A DNA stretch of 64,000 nt from an uncultured Latescibacterota bacterium (GCA_958295495.1 OY282352.1:434001-498000); one strand, 5' to 3'. Numbered from the stretch's first letter, positions 25,789-36,286 are shown. Program-made: numbers and translations. Notes: generated by a model from the sequence alone, not told the origin.

Positions 25789-28494
25789 CTAGCTTTCGGC
25801 CAGCACCTCGACGCGCACTGGGCAGACCTTGAGTTCGGCGGTGTGAGTGACGGGGTCGTACCCGGAGCCGGTGAGGATGTTGATCGGCACGTCGTTGAAG
25901 CTGAAGCTGGCAAAGACCGTGCCGCGCGGCGAGCGGGTGGTGGCCTTGACGCGGACTTCGATGGTACCACGCGCGCTGGACAGGCGGCACCAGCCTCCGT
26001 CCGCGAGACCCCAAGCGGCGATGTCTTCGGGGTGGGCTTCGAGGCGCTCTTCGGCGAGTAGGTAGTCAATCCCTTGGGCGCGGCCGGTCTGGGTGCGGGT
26101 GTGGTAGGCTTGGAGCCGGCGGCCGGTCGTCAGCCAGACCGGGAACTCGGCCGAAAGAGTCTCGGCCGGGTCGCGGTAGCGGATGATTTTGAAAAGGCCG
26201 CGGCCATTTCTGAAAACCCCCTCGTGCAAAATCGGCGTCCCCGGATGGCCCTTTTCAGGTACTGGCCAATGGTACTCGCCCTTGTCGATCCGCTCCCAAT
26301 CGAGGCCGGCGTAGATGGGCGAGAGGCCGCACAGTTCGTTGAACACTTCCTCGGCCGAATTGTAGTCGAAGCCGCTAAACCCAAGCCGCTGGGCGAGCTG
26401 ACTTATGATCCACCAGTCGGGTTTGGCCTCGCCGGGCGGGGGCACGGCTTGGCGCAGGCGCTGGACCCGGCGCTCGGTGTTGGCGCAGACCCCATCGGTC
26501 TCGGCAAAGGCACTGGCCGGGAAGACCACGTCGGCCAGCGCGGCCGTCTCGGTGAGGAAGATGTCGATGACCACGAGGTGCTCTAGGCTCTTGAGGGCGT
26601 GCTCGCAGTGATGGCGATCCGGGTCGGAGACGAGGGTGTTTTCGCCGTCGATAATCATGGCAAAAATCTCGGTGCCGCAGCGGTTGAGCGCTTGGACCTT
26701 GGTGATGCCTTTGTCCGGGGCCATCTCCCGCCCGTAGAGTGCTGTGAATTTTTCCCTGTTCTCCGGCAGGTCAACCGGCTGGAAGCCGGGATAGTCCGAT
26801 GGAATGGCCCCGGAGTCGCCGGCACCTTGGATGTTGTTCTGCCCGCGCATGGGGTTGATGCCGGTGCCCTCGCGGCCGACGTTGCCGGTCAGCAGGGCGA
26901 GATTGCACAGGCTCTGGACGTTGTCGACGCCGCAGATGTGCTCGGTGATGCCGAGGGTGTAGTAGATGGCCCCCTTGTCGGCAGCACCGTACCAACGAGC
27001 GGCCTGTTCAATATCGGCCGCGGGCACCTCGGTGATGGTCGCAGCCCATTCGGGCGTGAACTCGACGACGTGCTCTAAGAAGTGCTCAAAGTCGGCCGTG
27101 CGCGCTTCCACAAAGGCGCGATCTGTCAGGCCGTCGCGGACGATCACGTGCGCCATGGCCAACAGCAAGGCCACGTCCGAGCCGACGCGGATGGGCAGGT
27201 ACAGGTCGGCCATCTGCGCGAGGTCGATCTTGCGCGGGTCGGCGACGATCATCTTGGCCCCTCGCTTGAGGGCCTTTTTGATCCGGGTCGCCGCCACCGG
27301 GTGGCACTCGGTCATGTTGGTCCCGATGCAGAAGATCAGGTCGGGTTTTTCCATGTCGGCGAGGGGGTTCGACATGGCACCGCGTCCGATAGAGGCTGCC
27401 AGACCGGCAACCGTGGGCGCGTGTCAGGCACGGCTACAGTTGTCTATGTAGTGGGTGCCGTAGCCTCTGCGGATGAACTTCTGCAAGCAGTAGTTGGCCT
27501 CCGAAGGCGTGCGGCCAGAGGCGACGCCGTAGATGGCGTGGCGACCGCGCTCGGCGAGCACTTTGGCAAAGCCTTGGGCGGCGCGGTCGAGCGCGGTGTC
27601 CCAATCGGTGGGGTGGAGCTGGCCGTCCTCGCCGCGAACTAGGGGCCTTGTGAGCCGATCGCGGTGCTGGACGAAGTCAAAGGCGAACTGGCCCTTGATG
27701 CACAGCGCGCCCTCGTTGGCCGGGCCGTCCATCGCCGGTTGGATCCCGACGAGTTTGTCCCCTTTGGACAGCAGATCCACCGAGCAGCCAACGCCGCAAT
27801 ACGGGCAGACCGAGCGGGTCTTTTCGATCTCCCCGGGCAGGTCGGCAGCGCGCAGGGCCTTTTTGTCGGCTAGGGCGCCGGTGGGGCAGGTCTGGACGCA
27901 TTGGCCGCAGAAGGTGCAGGACGAATCCCTGAGCAGGCCATTGAACTCGGTGGTGATCTGCTTGTGGAAGCCGCGCCCCATGGCGGCAATGGCGTGGTCG
28001 CCTTCCTGCTCGGCGCAGACGCGGACGCAGCGATTGCACGAGATGCACAAGTCGTAGTCGCGCAAGATGAAGGGGTTGTCGTCGGTAGGATGCGACTGCC
28101 CGGACTGGGCCCCTTGGAAGCGGCCCGAGTTGACTTGGTAGCGCTCGACGAGGGCGGTTAGCTCTTGAGAAGCGTACCCGCGCAGGGGATCCACCTCGAC
28201 TTCGCGATTTTCCGAGACGACCATTTCGAGCAGGGTTTTGCGGTGCTTGGCCAGCGGCGCGGTCGCCGTCTTGACGACCATGCCGGGCGCGGCTTGGGCC
28301 GTGCAGGAGGCGACCGGATTGCGCGCCCCCTCGACCTCGACCACGCAGAGCCGGCAGGCCCCAAAAGGTTCGAGGCGCGGGTCGTAGCACAGGGTGGGAA
28401 TGTGCCGGTGGTGGCGTTGGGCAATCTCGTACAGGGTCTCGCCCTCGGCAAAGGAAACGTCCTCGCCGTCCAGAGTAAGCGCGTACGCGCTCAT
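25789..28494 (-). CDS. fdhA: Formate dehydrogenase catalytic subunit, selenocysteine-containing (UGA readthrough)
   Basis: Oxidises formate to CO2 at a Mo/W bis-MGD centre. The reading frame is interrupted only by UGA at 27424-27426. Read through as Sec357 it gives a continuous 901-residue protein, with NCSRA before and HAPTVAGLAASIGRGAM after, exactly where FdhH-type enzymes carry selenocysteine followed by His. A SECIS-like hairpin follows 11 bases after the UGA. N-terminus: 2Fe-2S domain (Cys36, 47, 50, 64), NuoG-like cluster region, two 4Fe-4S motifs (CISCNRCVRVC, about 150; CTFCGQCVQTCPTG, about 195), then CPYCGVGC (about 231) and the molybdopterin domains. ATG 28494 overlaps the stop of the diaphorase gene (ATGA). 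Automatic annotation would split it into two genes (28494-27424 and 27375-25789). Confidence 0.9.
27394..27412 (-). promoter_or_regulatory. Bacterial SECIS-like hairpin for selenocysteine insertion
   Basis: On the minus strand GGTTGCC (27412-27406) pairs with GGCAGCC (27400-27394) through seven base pairs, one a G-U wobble, closing a five-base loop GGTCT. It begins 11 bases after the UGA. The E. coli fdhF element as I recall it has the same 11-base spacing and a GGUCU-containing loop, which SelB recognises. The element is inside the coding sequence. Confidence 0.85.
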
Positions 28495-30164
28495 GCTGTT
28501 TGCCTCCCTCCGTTTACGTGCGCGGCGACTTGGTCTGGAAAGTACTTGAGTAAGCTGTCGGTGATAAAGGGCGCGGCCATGCCGAGGCCGCAGGCACTGG
28601 TGGCCTTCATGGTGTCGCCGATGTCTGCTACTTCGGCGCGCCACGCGGCTAGGTCGGCTGGGCCTTTGCCGGCGAGCCGCTCGGTCAGCCGCTGGGTGCC
28701 GATGCGGCAGGGGAAGCACTTGCCGCAGGACTCCTCGGCAAAAAAGGCCATGGCTTGGCGGGCGATGGCCACCATGTCGCGGCGGTCGTCAAAGGCCATG
28801 ATTCCGCCCGCGCCCAGCATGGCCCCGCACTGGCGGATGGCCGGCTCGTCGAGGGTGACGTCGAGGTCGTCGCCCGCGAGAAAGCCGCCGGAGAGGCCGG
28901 CCATGGTCACCGCTTGGATTGGGCGGCCTCGGCTTGGCCCGCCGGCCCACTCGTGGAGCAGGGTGGGAAGCGGCAGGCCAAAGGGGACTTCGTAGTTCCC
29001 CGGCCGCTGCACGTCGCCCGACAGGCTGATGACCTTGGTGCCGGCGCGGTCGTCGAGGCCCAGCGAGCGATACCACGCGGCACCGCGCCGCGCGATCGGG
29101 GGCACTGAGGCCAAGGTTTCGACGTTGTTGACGGCCGTGGGCAGGTTTGCAAAACCGTGCGTTACCGGGAAGGGCGGGCGGTTGCGCGGATAGGGGTGTT
29201 TGCCTTCGAGGCTGTTGAGCAAAGAGCCTTCCTCGCCGCAGATGTAAGCCCCGGCACCGCGACGGACATAGAGGGCGCAGGAGAAGTCGCTGCCGAGGAT
29301 GTGCGCGCCGATCAGGTTGGCGGCGCGGGCCTCGGCCAGCGCGTTGGCGAGGATGGCGTGGATTTCCGGGTATTCGTAGCGCAGATAGATAAAGGCGCGG
29401 GTAGCCCCGGTGGCGTACGCGGCGAGGAGCATGCCTTCGATGACCGCGTGTGGGTCCCATTCGAGGAGGGCGCGGTCCTTAAAGCAGCCCGGCTCGCCCT
29501 CGTCGGCATTGCAGACGACGGTTTTGGGCGCGCCCGGGGCCTCGGCGACGGCCTGCCACTTCTGGCCGGTGGGAAAGCCCGCGCCGCCCCGGCCGGCGAG
29601 CTGGCTGTCGGCAATGAGGGCGACTAGCTCGGCTGGCTTGCGGGCGAGCGCTTGTTGCAGTGCTTGGTATCCGCCGCTTTGGCGATAGCCGGACAGGGTG
29701 GCGCGGCGCGGGGCGCGGATGTCGGCGAAGACGCATTCGGCAAAGCCGCCGGGATTGGGCGCGGGCAGAGGCGCGGGGCCGGGCGCAAGGGCGTCAGCGG
29801 CGGCCCCGACTAGCACCTGATGGCCTTTGATGACCGGAATGGGATCGTCGCAGCGGCCGGCGCACGGCATGGGCGTGGCGTCGGCGAGGCTGGCGCAGAG
29901 CGCGTCGGCCCCGCGCAGCATGCATATCGGGCCGGTGCAGACGCGCGGGGCACTTTGGCCGGGGGTTTGGCGGGCGAAGTGGTGATAAAAGGTGACGGTG
30001 GCAAAAAGCTCGGCGAGGGGGATTTTCAGGCCCGTTGATACGGCCTTGAGGGCCTCTTCCGACAAATAGCCATCGCGGTCGTGGAAGGCGTGCAGGAGCG
30101 GTAACAAGGGCGCGGTCTCGTCCTGCCAGTGCGCGACGAGTGCGGCGTCGGTAGGGGGGATCAA
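28491..30164 (-). CDS. fdhB: NuoE-NuoF fusion: diaphorase subunit of NAD-dependent formate dehydrogenase
   Basis: A 557-residue electron-transfer subunit that passes formate electrons to NAD+. Residues 1 to about 125 form a NuoE-like thioredoxin-fold 2Fe-2S domain (CTGPICMLRG; CAGRCDDP). Residues 150-557 are NuoF-like: NAD/FMN motifs GRGGAGFPTGQKW (about 190) and GEEGSLLNSLEGK, then an SLBB region and the 4Fe-4S motif ESCGKCFPCRIG (about 480). The two domains are separate genes in complex I and in many Fds-type enzymes. The start codon is TTG 30164 with no clear ribosome site, so it is uncertain. The stop overlaps the fdhA start. Confidence 0.9.
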   Translation of the reverse strand: MIPPTDAALVAHWQDETAPLLPLLHAFHDRDGYLSEEALKAVSTGLKIPLAELFATVTFYHHFARQTPGQSAPRVCTGPICMLRGADALCASLADATPMPCAGRCDDPIPVIKGHQVLVGAAADALAPGPAPLPAPNPGGFAECVFADIRAPRRATLSGYRQSGGYQALQQALARKPAELVALIADSQLAGRGGAGFPTGQKWQAVAEAPGAPKTVVCNADEGEPGCFKDRALLEWDPHAVIEGMLLAAYATGATRAFIYLRYEYPEIHAILANALAEARAANLIGAHILGSDFSCALYVRRGAGAYICGEEGSLLNSLEGKHPYPRNRPPFPVTHGFANLPTAVNNVETLASVPPIARRGAAWYRSLGLDDRAGTKVISLSGDVQRPGNYEVPFGLPLPTLLHEWAGGPSRGRPIQAVTMAGLSGGFLAGDDLDVTLDEPAIRQCGAMLGAGGIMAFDDRRDMVAIARQAMAFFAEESCGKCFPCRIGTQRLTERLAGKGPADLAAWRAEVADIGDTMKATSACGLGMAAPFITDSLLKYFPDQVAAHVNGGRQTA

Positions 30165-30459
30165 GCTAGGTAGGTACCTTTTGCATGGAGGGCCGCCGGA
30201 AGGCGGGCCGGAAGGCGGCTGAGTTGCTCAACACATATAGACAAATAATTTAGCGGTTGCGCCAACTGAGGGCAACCGATGTTCCTCAATGTCGGCTTGA
30301 TGTCCAGCACCTGTGGCCTCAACCTGCTGGACTTTACCAGCGCAGACGTGCTGCAAGTGAACCAAGGTTGTGCGAATTCATTGGCTGACTCTTGAGAGTG
30401 CCCTTTATTTGTCTTAATCCGCGCAGATAAGGAACGTTCGCCGCCTCCTACATAGTGCT
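30165..30459. other. Divergent intergenic region
   Basis: About 295 bases between the formate dehydrogenase operon (leftwards) and the large helicase gene (rightwards). A 38-codon plus-strand reading at 30279-30395 (MFLNVGLMSSTCGLNLLDFT...) has no ribosome site or recognisable family and may be chance or gene debris. It must hold promoters for both flanking genes but I see no convincing -35/-10 pair. Confidence 0.3.
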
Positions 30460-33400
30460 ATGGACCCAAGCCTTTCGCCTCGTCACCTCTCGCTCGACCT
30501 CGAAGTCGGCAAGCAAGATCGCCGCATCCATGCCTTCGCCGCGGTGCGCCGAGACGTCGATCAACCGCTGGTCTTCCACGGCGGCGACTTGGCGGCAGCA
30601 TTGGCGAAGCTCGACGATTTCGCTGCTGGCGCGGACTTCTTGCTTGGTCACAACCTAATCGTTTTCGATCTGCCCCATCTGAAGGCGACGAAGCCCGATC
30701 TACGGCTGTTGCGGCTACCGGCGGTGGATACGTTGTGGCTCAATCCTCTGGCCTTTCCCCGCAATCCCTATCACCACCTCGTCAAGCACTATCAGGACGG
30801 ACAACTCAAACGCGGGCGACTGAACGACCCAGAACTGGATGCCCGGCTCGCGCTAGAGGTCTTCGACAATCAGCAAACTGCGCTACGCGATGCGCCGCGT
30901 GGCTTGCTCGCCGCGTGGCATTGGCTGACCGGGACGGGACCCGACGGCATGGGATTCGACGCCATTTTTGTCTCCATAAGAGATGCGTCCCGGCCAACCG
31001 ACGCGGCAGCAAACGCGGCGATCCGCGAGCAGCTTGCAGGCATCGCCTGTCAGAATTGCGGTCAGGATGTTCTCGAGAATGCCACAAGTGGCTGGCCGCT
31101 AGCCTACGCGCTGGCTTGGCTGTCCGTTGCGGGCGGCAATTCCGTGATGCCGCCGTGGGTTCGACATCAGTTCCCAGAAGCCGGTAAGCTGGTTCGCCGA
31201 CTACGAGATATGCCCTGCGGCGAGGCCGACTGCGATTGGTGCCGGGAGAGACACCACTCGCGCAAGGAGCTCAAACGTTGGTTCGGCTTTGACGACTTTC
31301 GCCCGCAGCCGCTGGACGAGGCCGCCGGCCAGCCCATGCAGCAATCCATCGTCGAGGCGGCAATGGCCGGAGAGCACGTTCTGGGGATTCTGCCCACCGG
31401 CACCGGCAAGTCGCTCTGCTACCAGATTCCGGCTCTGTCCCGCTACGACAAAATCGGCGCGCTCACGGTGGTGATTTCGCCCCTAGTCGCGCTCATGGCC
31501 GATCAGGTGGCGGGGCTGGAGGCTTATGGAATCGGCTCGTGCGTGGCCATCAACGGGTTGCTGTCCATGCCCGAGCGGGCCGATGCGCTGGACCGGGTGC
31601 GTTTGGGGGATGTAGGTATTCTCATCATCTCGCCGGAGCAACTCCGCAACCGTTCCCTGCGCCGTACGCTTGACCAACGCGAGATCGGGGCTTGGGTGCT
31701 GGACGAGGCCCATTGCCTCTCGAAGTGGGGGCACGACTTCCGACCGGATTATCGCTACGTGGGACGCTTCATCCGCGAAAAGGCGGGACAGAACCCGATC
31801 CCACCGGTGCTGTGCCTGACTGCAACCGCCAAGCCCGACGTAGTAGCGGACCTCGAGCAGCATTTCCGGGACGAGCTCGATACAGGACTGAAGGTTTTTG
31901 ACGGAGGTGCCCATCGCACCAATCTGGAGTTCATAGTGGTGCCGACGACTGGGGGAGAGAAATTCGCGCATATCCATCAGATCCTGATGGCCGACCTGCC
32001 GCCGGATGCGCCCGGCGGTGCCATCGTCTATTGTGCGACGCGCCAGCGGACCGAAGAGGTGGCAGAGTTTTTGCAGAACAAGGAGATCGCGGCAGACTAC
32101 TTCCACTCCAAGCTGTCGCCGGAGACCAAGAAGAGCGTGCAGCAGCGCTTCATCGGCGGCGAACTGCGCGTGATCGCGGCTACCAATGCCTTCGGCATGG
32201 GCATTGACAAGCCGGATGTGCGGCTGGTGGTCCACGCCGACATCCCAGGCTCGCTGGAGAACTACCTACAGGAGGCGGGCCGCGCCGGACGCGACCGGCA
32301 GATAGCGCGCTGCGTACTGCTCTACGAAACGGACGATGTAGATAGACAGTTCAGCCTATTAGCGCGTTCGCGGCTCACGCGACGAGAGATTCACGGCGTC
32401 CTGAGAGCGCTGCGTAACTTGGATCGGAAGAAGCGTCTGAGTGGCGAGGTCGTGGCCACCGCCGGCGAGATCCTCGGCGAGGACGAGGAAAAGGTCTTTG
32501 AGCGGGACTCCGCCACCGATGATACCCGCGTGCGAACCGCCGTCTCTTGGCTCGAGGAGTCGGTACTACTGACCCGAGAAGAAAACCAAGTGCAGGTGTT
32601 TCCTTCGTCTCTCCGGGTGGACTCGGTGAAGGAAGCACGCCGTCGGTTGGCGAAGGCGTCCGCGACCGACGACTACCGGCGACAGCTGCTTAGAATCGCC
32701 GAGACGCTGCTTGACGCCGATCCCGACGAGGGCATATCTACCGACGATTTGATGGGCGCATCCGGCCTGAGCGCCGAAGGGGTGCGCGGTGCCCTATACG
32801 ACTTGGAGCGGCTGGGCGTCGCCAGCAACGATACGGCACTGACCGCCTTCGTCCACGCGGGAGTCGTGCGCAGCTCGCAGAAGCGCTTTGATGAGGCGGC
32901 GGAGTTGGAGACCGCCCTGATCGCACAGATGCGCGAGGCAGCACCGGATATGGGCAAGGGAGACACCTCAACCCTGCATTTGCGCGTCGCCGCACAAACC
33001 CTGCGAGATGCGGGAGTGGTCGATCCACTGCCGGAACGGCTAGGGCGAATTCTCCGCAGCATCGCCCGCGACGGGCGCGACGAAGAAGGCGGCACCGGCA
33101 GCATTGGGATGCAGCAGCGGGATGTGGAGACGGTACAGGTGACGCTGCGGCGCGAATGGCTGGCGTTGGAGGAACTCGCGTCGCGCCGGCGCGATGGGGC
33201 GAAGCTCCTGCTGAATCACTTGCTCGCTTGCCTGCCGCCCGGGAGCCGGGGCATGGACTTGCTGGCTGAGACTACCCTCGGCAAGCTGTTGGAAGCGATC
33301 ACGTCCGACCTGTTTCTAAAGAGCAGGAACCCTGAGAAACTGCTGGACCGCGCCCTCCTATGGTTACACGAGCAGGAGGTCATCCGCCTGAACAAAGGTC

Positions 33401-35637
33401 TAGCGGTATTCCGTCCGGCCATGACCATCCGGCTAGCTGAAGAAGGGGAAGGGCGCGGCTTCGCCAACGCCGACTTCGAGCCGCTTAAGCTCCACTACGC
33501 GGGGCAGGTACTACAAATCCACGTAATGGCGGAATTCGCGGAGCGGGGTTGCGAGGCCATAACCGAGGCCATGCGTATGGCCATGGACTACTTCAGCCGG
33601 AAGCAGGAGGATTTCCTTCGCCGTTGGCTGCCAGATCGGGACAAGGAGATTGCGCGGCAGACCACGCCCGAATCGTGGCGGGCTATTGTCGAAAGCCTGA
33701 AGAATCCCATCCAGCGACGCCTCGTCGCGGATGATCGGGAGCAGACGAACGTGCTGGTGCTCGCCGGTCCCGGTTCCGGCAAGACGCGCGTGCTAGTGCA
33801 TCGCATCGCCTACCTCGTGCGCGTAAGGCGCGAGAATCCCCGCGGCATCCTAGCCTTGGCCTATAATCGGCACGCGGCGGTCGAGATCCGGCGACGCCTC
33901 ATGGATTTGATCGGGAACGACGCTCGCGGGATAACCATACTCACCTGTCACGCACTGGCCATGCGACTGGTCGGGGTCAGCTTCCAAGAGCGGGAGAGGC
34001 ACCTGCTCGACGACGCTACATTCCGGGAGGTGTTGCGCCAAGCAGTGGCACTCCTGCGCGGAGAGGGGCTGGAGCCGGAGGAAGCAGACGATCAGCGAGA
34101 ACGGCTCCTCGCGGGTTTTCGCTGGATACTCGTGGACGAATACCAAGACATCGGTGCGGATCAATACGAGTTGATAGCGGCCTTGGCCGGCCGGACCCTA
34201 AAGGATGAGGATCGCAAGCTCACCCTCTTTGCAGTAGGCGACGATGATCAGAACATTTACGCCTTCAACGGTGCTTCGGTGGAGTTCATCCGTCGTTTCG
34301 AAGCGGATTACGGTCCGAAGCCCACCTACCTGATCGACAACTACCGTTCCACCGGCCACATCATCGCAGCGGCCAATGCGTTGATTGAGCCTGCGCGACA
34401 ACGGATGAAGACTGGACATCCCATTAGCATCGACCGGGCGCGCACGAAGAATCCGCTTGGCGGCGACTGGAGTGAGCTGGATTCGGTCGCTCGAGGTCGG
34501 GTGCAGATTCTGTCGGCGCACCGCGATCCAGTCTCGCAAGCACAGGTTGCGATGATGGAGTTACAACGCCTCGCCACCCTCTCACCGGCTTGGGACTGGT
34601 CCAAGTGCGCGGTGATCGCACGCGAATGGAAGTATCTGGATCCGGTACGCGCATTCTGCGAAGTCCACCGCATCCCGGTGCAGATGGGGAACGAAGAAAT
34701 CCCGAGCTTCTGGCACCTGCGAGAAACCCGAGCGCTTGTTGAATGGCTGCGCGGACGAGAGACCCGGATCGTAGGCCGTGCTGATCTGAGGGGCTGGCTG
34801 GATGTGCAAACGCCCGGCCCATGGAATGACCTGCTGCGGCAAGCCCTAGACGAGCACTCCCTAGAAACCAGTGCCGCGGAAATGCCGGTGGACCACTTCA
34901 TCGAGTGGCTGGCCGAGTGGGGGCGAGACGTACGCCGCCGCCAGCGCGGGCTCTTGCTGCTGACCGCACACCGCGCCAAGGGATTGGAGTTCGACCACAT
35001 AGCCGTGCTCGACGGAGGTTGGGACAAAGTCGATAAGGGCGAGGACCCGGACGCGTCGCGTAGGCTCTACTATGTGGCCATGACGCGCGCCCGGCAGACC
35101 CTTGCGCTCGTGCGTTTTCAAGGATCGCGCCCCGCAGTAGGTACCGCACGGCCTGATTTCGCACAGGAGCCTGAACCTCCGGCATACTTGGGGCGCTTGC
35201 ACTCGCTGCCCTATGCCTTTCCGAACAACGGCTCGATTTTGCACCGCACATCCAGCGGCTTGCAACCGGAAACCTTAGAACTCTCACGTCAATATCGGCG
35301 GCCCAGCCTGCGCGAAGTCTATCTAGGTTTCGCCGGGCGTCACCACGCCAACCATCCGCTGCATCGTACGATTGCCTCTTTGTCGCCCGGCGATCGGCTA
35401 GAAACGCGGATTGCCAAAACTGGCTCTTGGGAATTGCTAGACCGGTCGGGGACAGTGGTGGGGCGTCTTGCCCAAGCGTTTGAACCCCCATTAGGAACGC
35501 AGTGCAGGTCCGCCGCGGTTTTCGCCATCGTGGCTTGGAGCCGCGAAGCGTCGGAGCCACAGTACCGCGACAGCACGAAATGCGATGCTTGGGAGGTGGT
35601 GGTGCCGGAGCTAGTGTTCGAGCCGGAGCGCGAGTAA
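30460..35637 (+). CDS. Giant fusion: DEDD exonuclease - RecQ helicase - UvrD/Rep helicase
   Basis: A 1725-residue DNA-processing protein. Residues about 8-150: DnaQ-like 3'-5' exonuclease (LSLDLEVG, GHNLIVFDLPHL, NDPELDARLALEVF supply the acidic residues). About 280-620: RecQ helicase (LPTGTGKSLCYQIP, about 310; VLDEAHCLSKWGHDF, about 412; ENYLQEAGRAGRD). About 650-1000: winged-helix-like linker. About 1095-1590: superfamily 1 UvrD helicase (LAGPGSGKTRVLVHRIAYL, about 1102; LVDEYQDIG, about 1225; VGDDDQNIYAFNGA; LTAHRAKGLEFDH, about 1501; YYVAMTRARQTLAL). Two 3'-5' helicase motors and an exonuclease in one chain suggest recombination repair or defence. Single-gene transcription unit. Confidence 0.9.
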   Translation: MDPSLSPRHLSLDLEVGKQDRRIHAFAAVRRDVDQPLVFHGGDLAAALAKLDDFAAGADFLLGHNLIVFDLPHLKATKPDLRLLRLPAVDTLWLNPLAFPRNPYHHLVKHYQDGQLKRGRLNDPELDARLALEVFDNQQTALRDAPRGLLAAWHWLTGTGPDGMGFDAIFVSIRDASRPTDAAANAAIREQLAGIACQNCGQDVLENATSGWPLAYALAWLSVAGGNSVMPPWVRHQFPEAGKLVRRLRDMPCGEADCDWCRERHHSRKELKRWFGFDDFRPQPLDEAAGQPMQQSIVEAAMAGEHVLGILPTGTGKSLCYQIPALSRYDKIGALTVVISPLVALMADQVAGLEAYGIGSCVAINGLLSMPERADALDRVRLGDVGILIISPEQLRNRSLRRTLDQREIGAWVLDEAHCLSKWGHDFRPDYRYVGRFIREKAGQNPIPPVLCLTATAKPDVVADLEQHFRDELDTGLKVFDGGAHRTNLEFIVVPTTGGEKFAHIHQILMADLPPDAPGGAIVYCATRQRTEEVAEFLQNKEIAADYFHSKLSPETKKSVQQRFIGGELRVIAATNAFGMGIDKPDVRLVVHADIPGSLENYLQEAGRAGRDRQIARCVLLYETDDVDRQFSLLARSRLTRREIHGVLRALRNLDRKKRLSGEVVATAGEILGEDEEKVFERDSATDDTRVRTAVSWLEESVLLTREENQVQVFPSSLRVDSVKEARRRLAKASATDDYRRQLLRIAETLLDADPDEGISTDDLMGASGLSAEGVRGALYDLERLGVASNDTALTAFVHAGVVRSSQKRFDEAAELETALIAQMREAAPDMGKGDTSTLHLRVAAQTLRDAGVVDPLPERLGRILRSIARDGRDEEGGTGSIGMQQRDVETVQVTLRREWLALEELASRRRDGAKLLLNHLLACLPPGSRGMDLLAETTLGKLLEAITSDLFLKSRNPEKLLDRALLWLHEQEVIRLNKGLAVFRPAMTIRLAEEGEGRGFANADFEPLKLHYAGQVLQIHVMAEFAERGCEAITEAMRMAMDYFSRKQEDFLRRWLPDRDKEIARQTTPESWRAIVESLKNPIQRRLVADDREQTNVLVLAGPGSGKTRVLVHRIAYLVRVRRENPRGILALAYNRHAAVEIRRRLMDLIGNDARGITILTCHALAMRLVGVSFQERERHLLDDATFREVLRQAVALLRGEGLEPEEADDQRERLLAGFRWILVDEYQDIGADQYELIAALAGRTLKDEDRKLTLFAVGDDDQNIYAFNGASVEFIRRFEADYGPKPTYLIDNYRSTGHIIAAANALIEPARQRMKTGHPISIDRARTKNPLGGDWSELDSVARGRVQILSAHRDPVSQAQVAMMELQRLATLSPAWDWSKCAVIAREWKYLDPVRAFCEVHRIPVQMGNEEIPSFWHLRETRALVEWLRGRETRIVGRADLRGWLDVQTPGPWNDLLRQALDEHSLETSAAEMPVDHFIEWLAEWGRDVRRRQRGLLLLTAHRAKGLEFDHIAVLDGGWDKVDKGEDPDASRRLYYVAMTRARQTLALVRFQGSRPAVGTARPDFAQEPEPPAYLGRLHSLPYAFPNNGSILHRTSSGLQPETLELSRQYRRPSLREVYLGFAGRHHANHPLHRTIASLSPGDRLETRIAKTGSWELLDRSGTVVGRLAQAFEPPLGTQCRSAAVFAIVAWSREASEPQYRDSTKCDAWEVVVPELVFEPERE

Positions 35638-35730
35638 TCCGCCGGTGATCACGGCTCGGAGCAAGTTGACAACCTATGCGCGAGCGGCCTTATTTGCGCG
35701 CTCCAACCCACAGCCAAAGGAGCCTGAGAA

Positions 35731-36285
35731 ATGCCGGATGTTATCGTCGTCGGAGATGGGCCGGGCGGATTGAGCGCCGCGCTCTTCCTCGCCAAAAACG
35801 ACATGAGCGTCACCGTCTTCGGCCAAGACAAGACCCTGATGCACAAGGCCATGCTATACAATTATTTGGGCATTCCCAAGATCGCCGGACCCCTGTTCCA
35901 GGAGATCAGCCGCGGGCAGGTGCGCCGCTTTGGCGGGGAGATTCAGGCGGTGGAAGTCAGCCGCGCTGAAAAGGGCGCGGGGGGCTTTGCCGTCGAAACC
36001 GCCGATGGCCAGCGCCACGAGGCCGAGTACCTGATCTTGGCTACCGGGCCGAGCAACCCGCTGGCCGACAGCCTAGGAGTGGCCAAAGAAGCCGACGGGT
36101 TGGTGGCCGACCGCTATGGCCGCACCTCGGTCGCCGGGCTGTACGTCATTGGCTGGAGCACCCGCCTGAAGAAGATCCAAGCCATCATCTCGGCCGGCGA
36201 TGGGGCCTGCGCCGCGCTGGACATCCTCTCGGCCAAGGCTGGCGAGGACATCCACGACTTCGACCTGATCGAAGACGAGGAGTAG
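35731..36285 (+). CDS. Small FAD-dependent oxidoreductase (thioredoxin reductase-like, FAD domain only)
   Basis: A 184-residue flavoprotein. The dinucleotide motif VIVVGDGPGGLSAALFLAK is at 4-22 and the C-terminal FAD motif TSVAGLYVIGW at about 130-140, so both halves of a split FAD domain are joined with the usual NADPH domain and CxxC disulfide missing. Family members of this size exist and are probably reduced by ferredoxin or another partner, but the substrate is unknown. AAGGAG lies before the ATG. The stop is one base from the stop of the convergent oxidoreductase gene. Confidence 0.8.
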   Translation: MPDVIVVGDGPGGLSAALFLAKNDMSVTVFGQDKTLMHKAMLYNYLGIPKIAGPLFQEISRGQVRRFGGEIQAVEVSRAEKGAGGFAVETADGQRHEAEYLILATGPSNPLADSLGVAKEADGLVADRYGRTSVAGLYVIGWSTRLKKIQAIISAGDGACAALDILSAKAGEDIHDFDLIEDEE

Positions 36286-36286
36286 C

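Noticed and set aside
27375..27426. Reading the fdhA region as two separate genes or a nonsense mutation
   Set aside because: The frames are continuous across one UGA in the selenocysteine position, with a SECIS-like hairpin at the standard distance; the second ORF's start ATG is inside a conserved region.
30279..30395. 38-codon reading frame between the fdh operon and the large helicase
   Set aside because: No ribosome site, no recognisable family and no similarity to neighbours; it could be chance.
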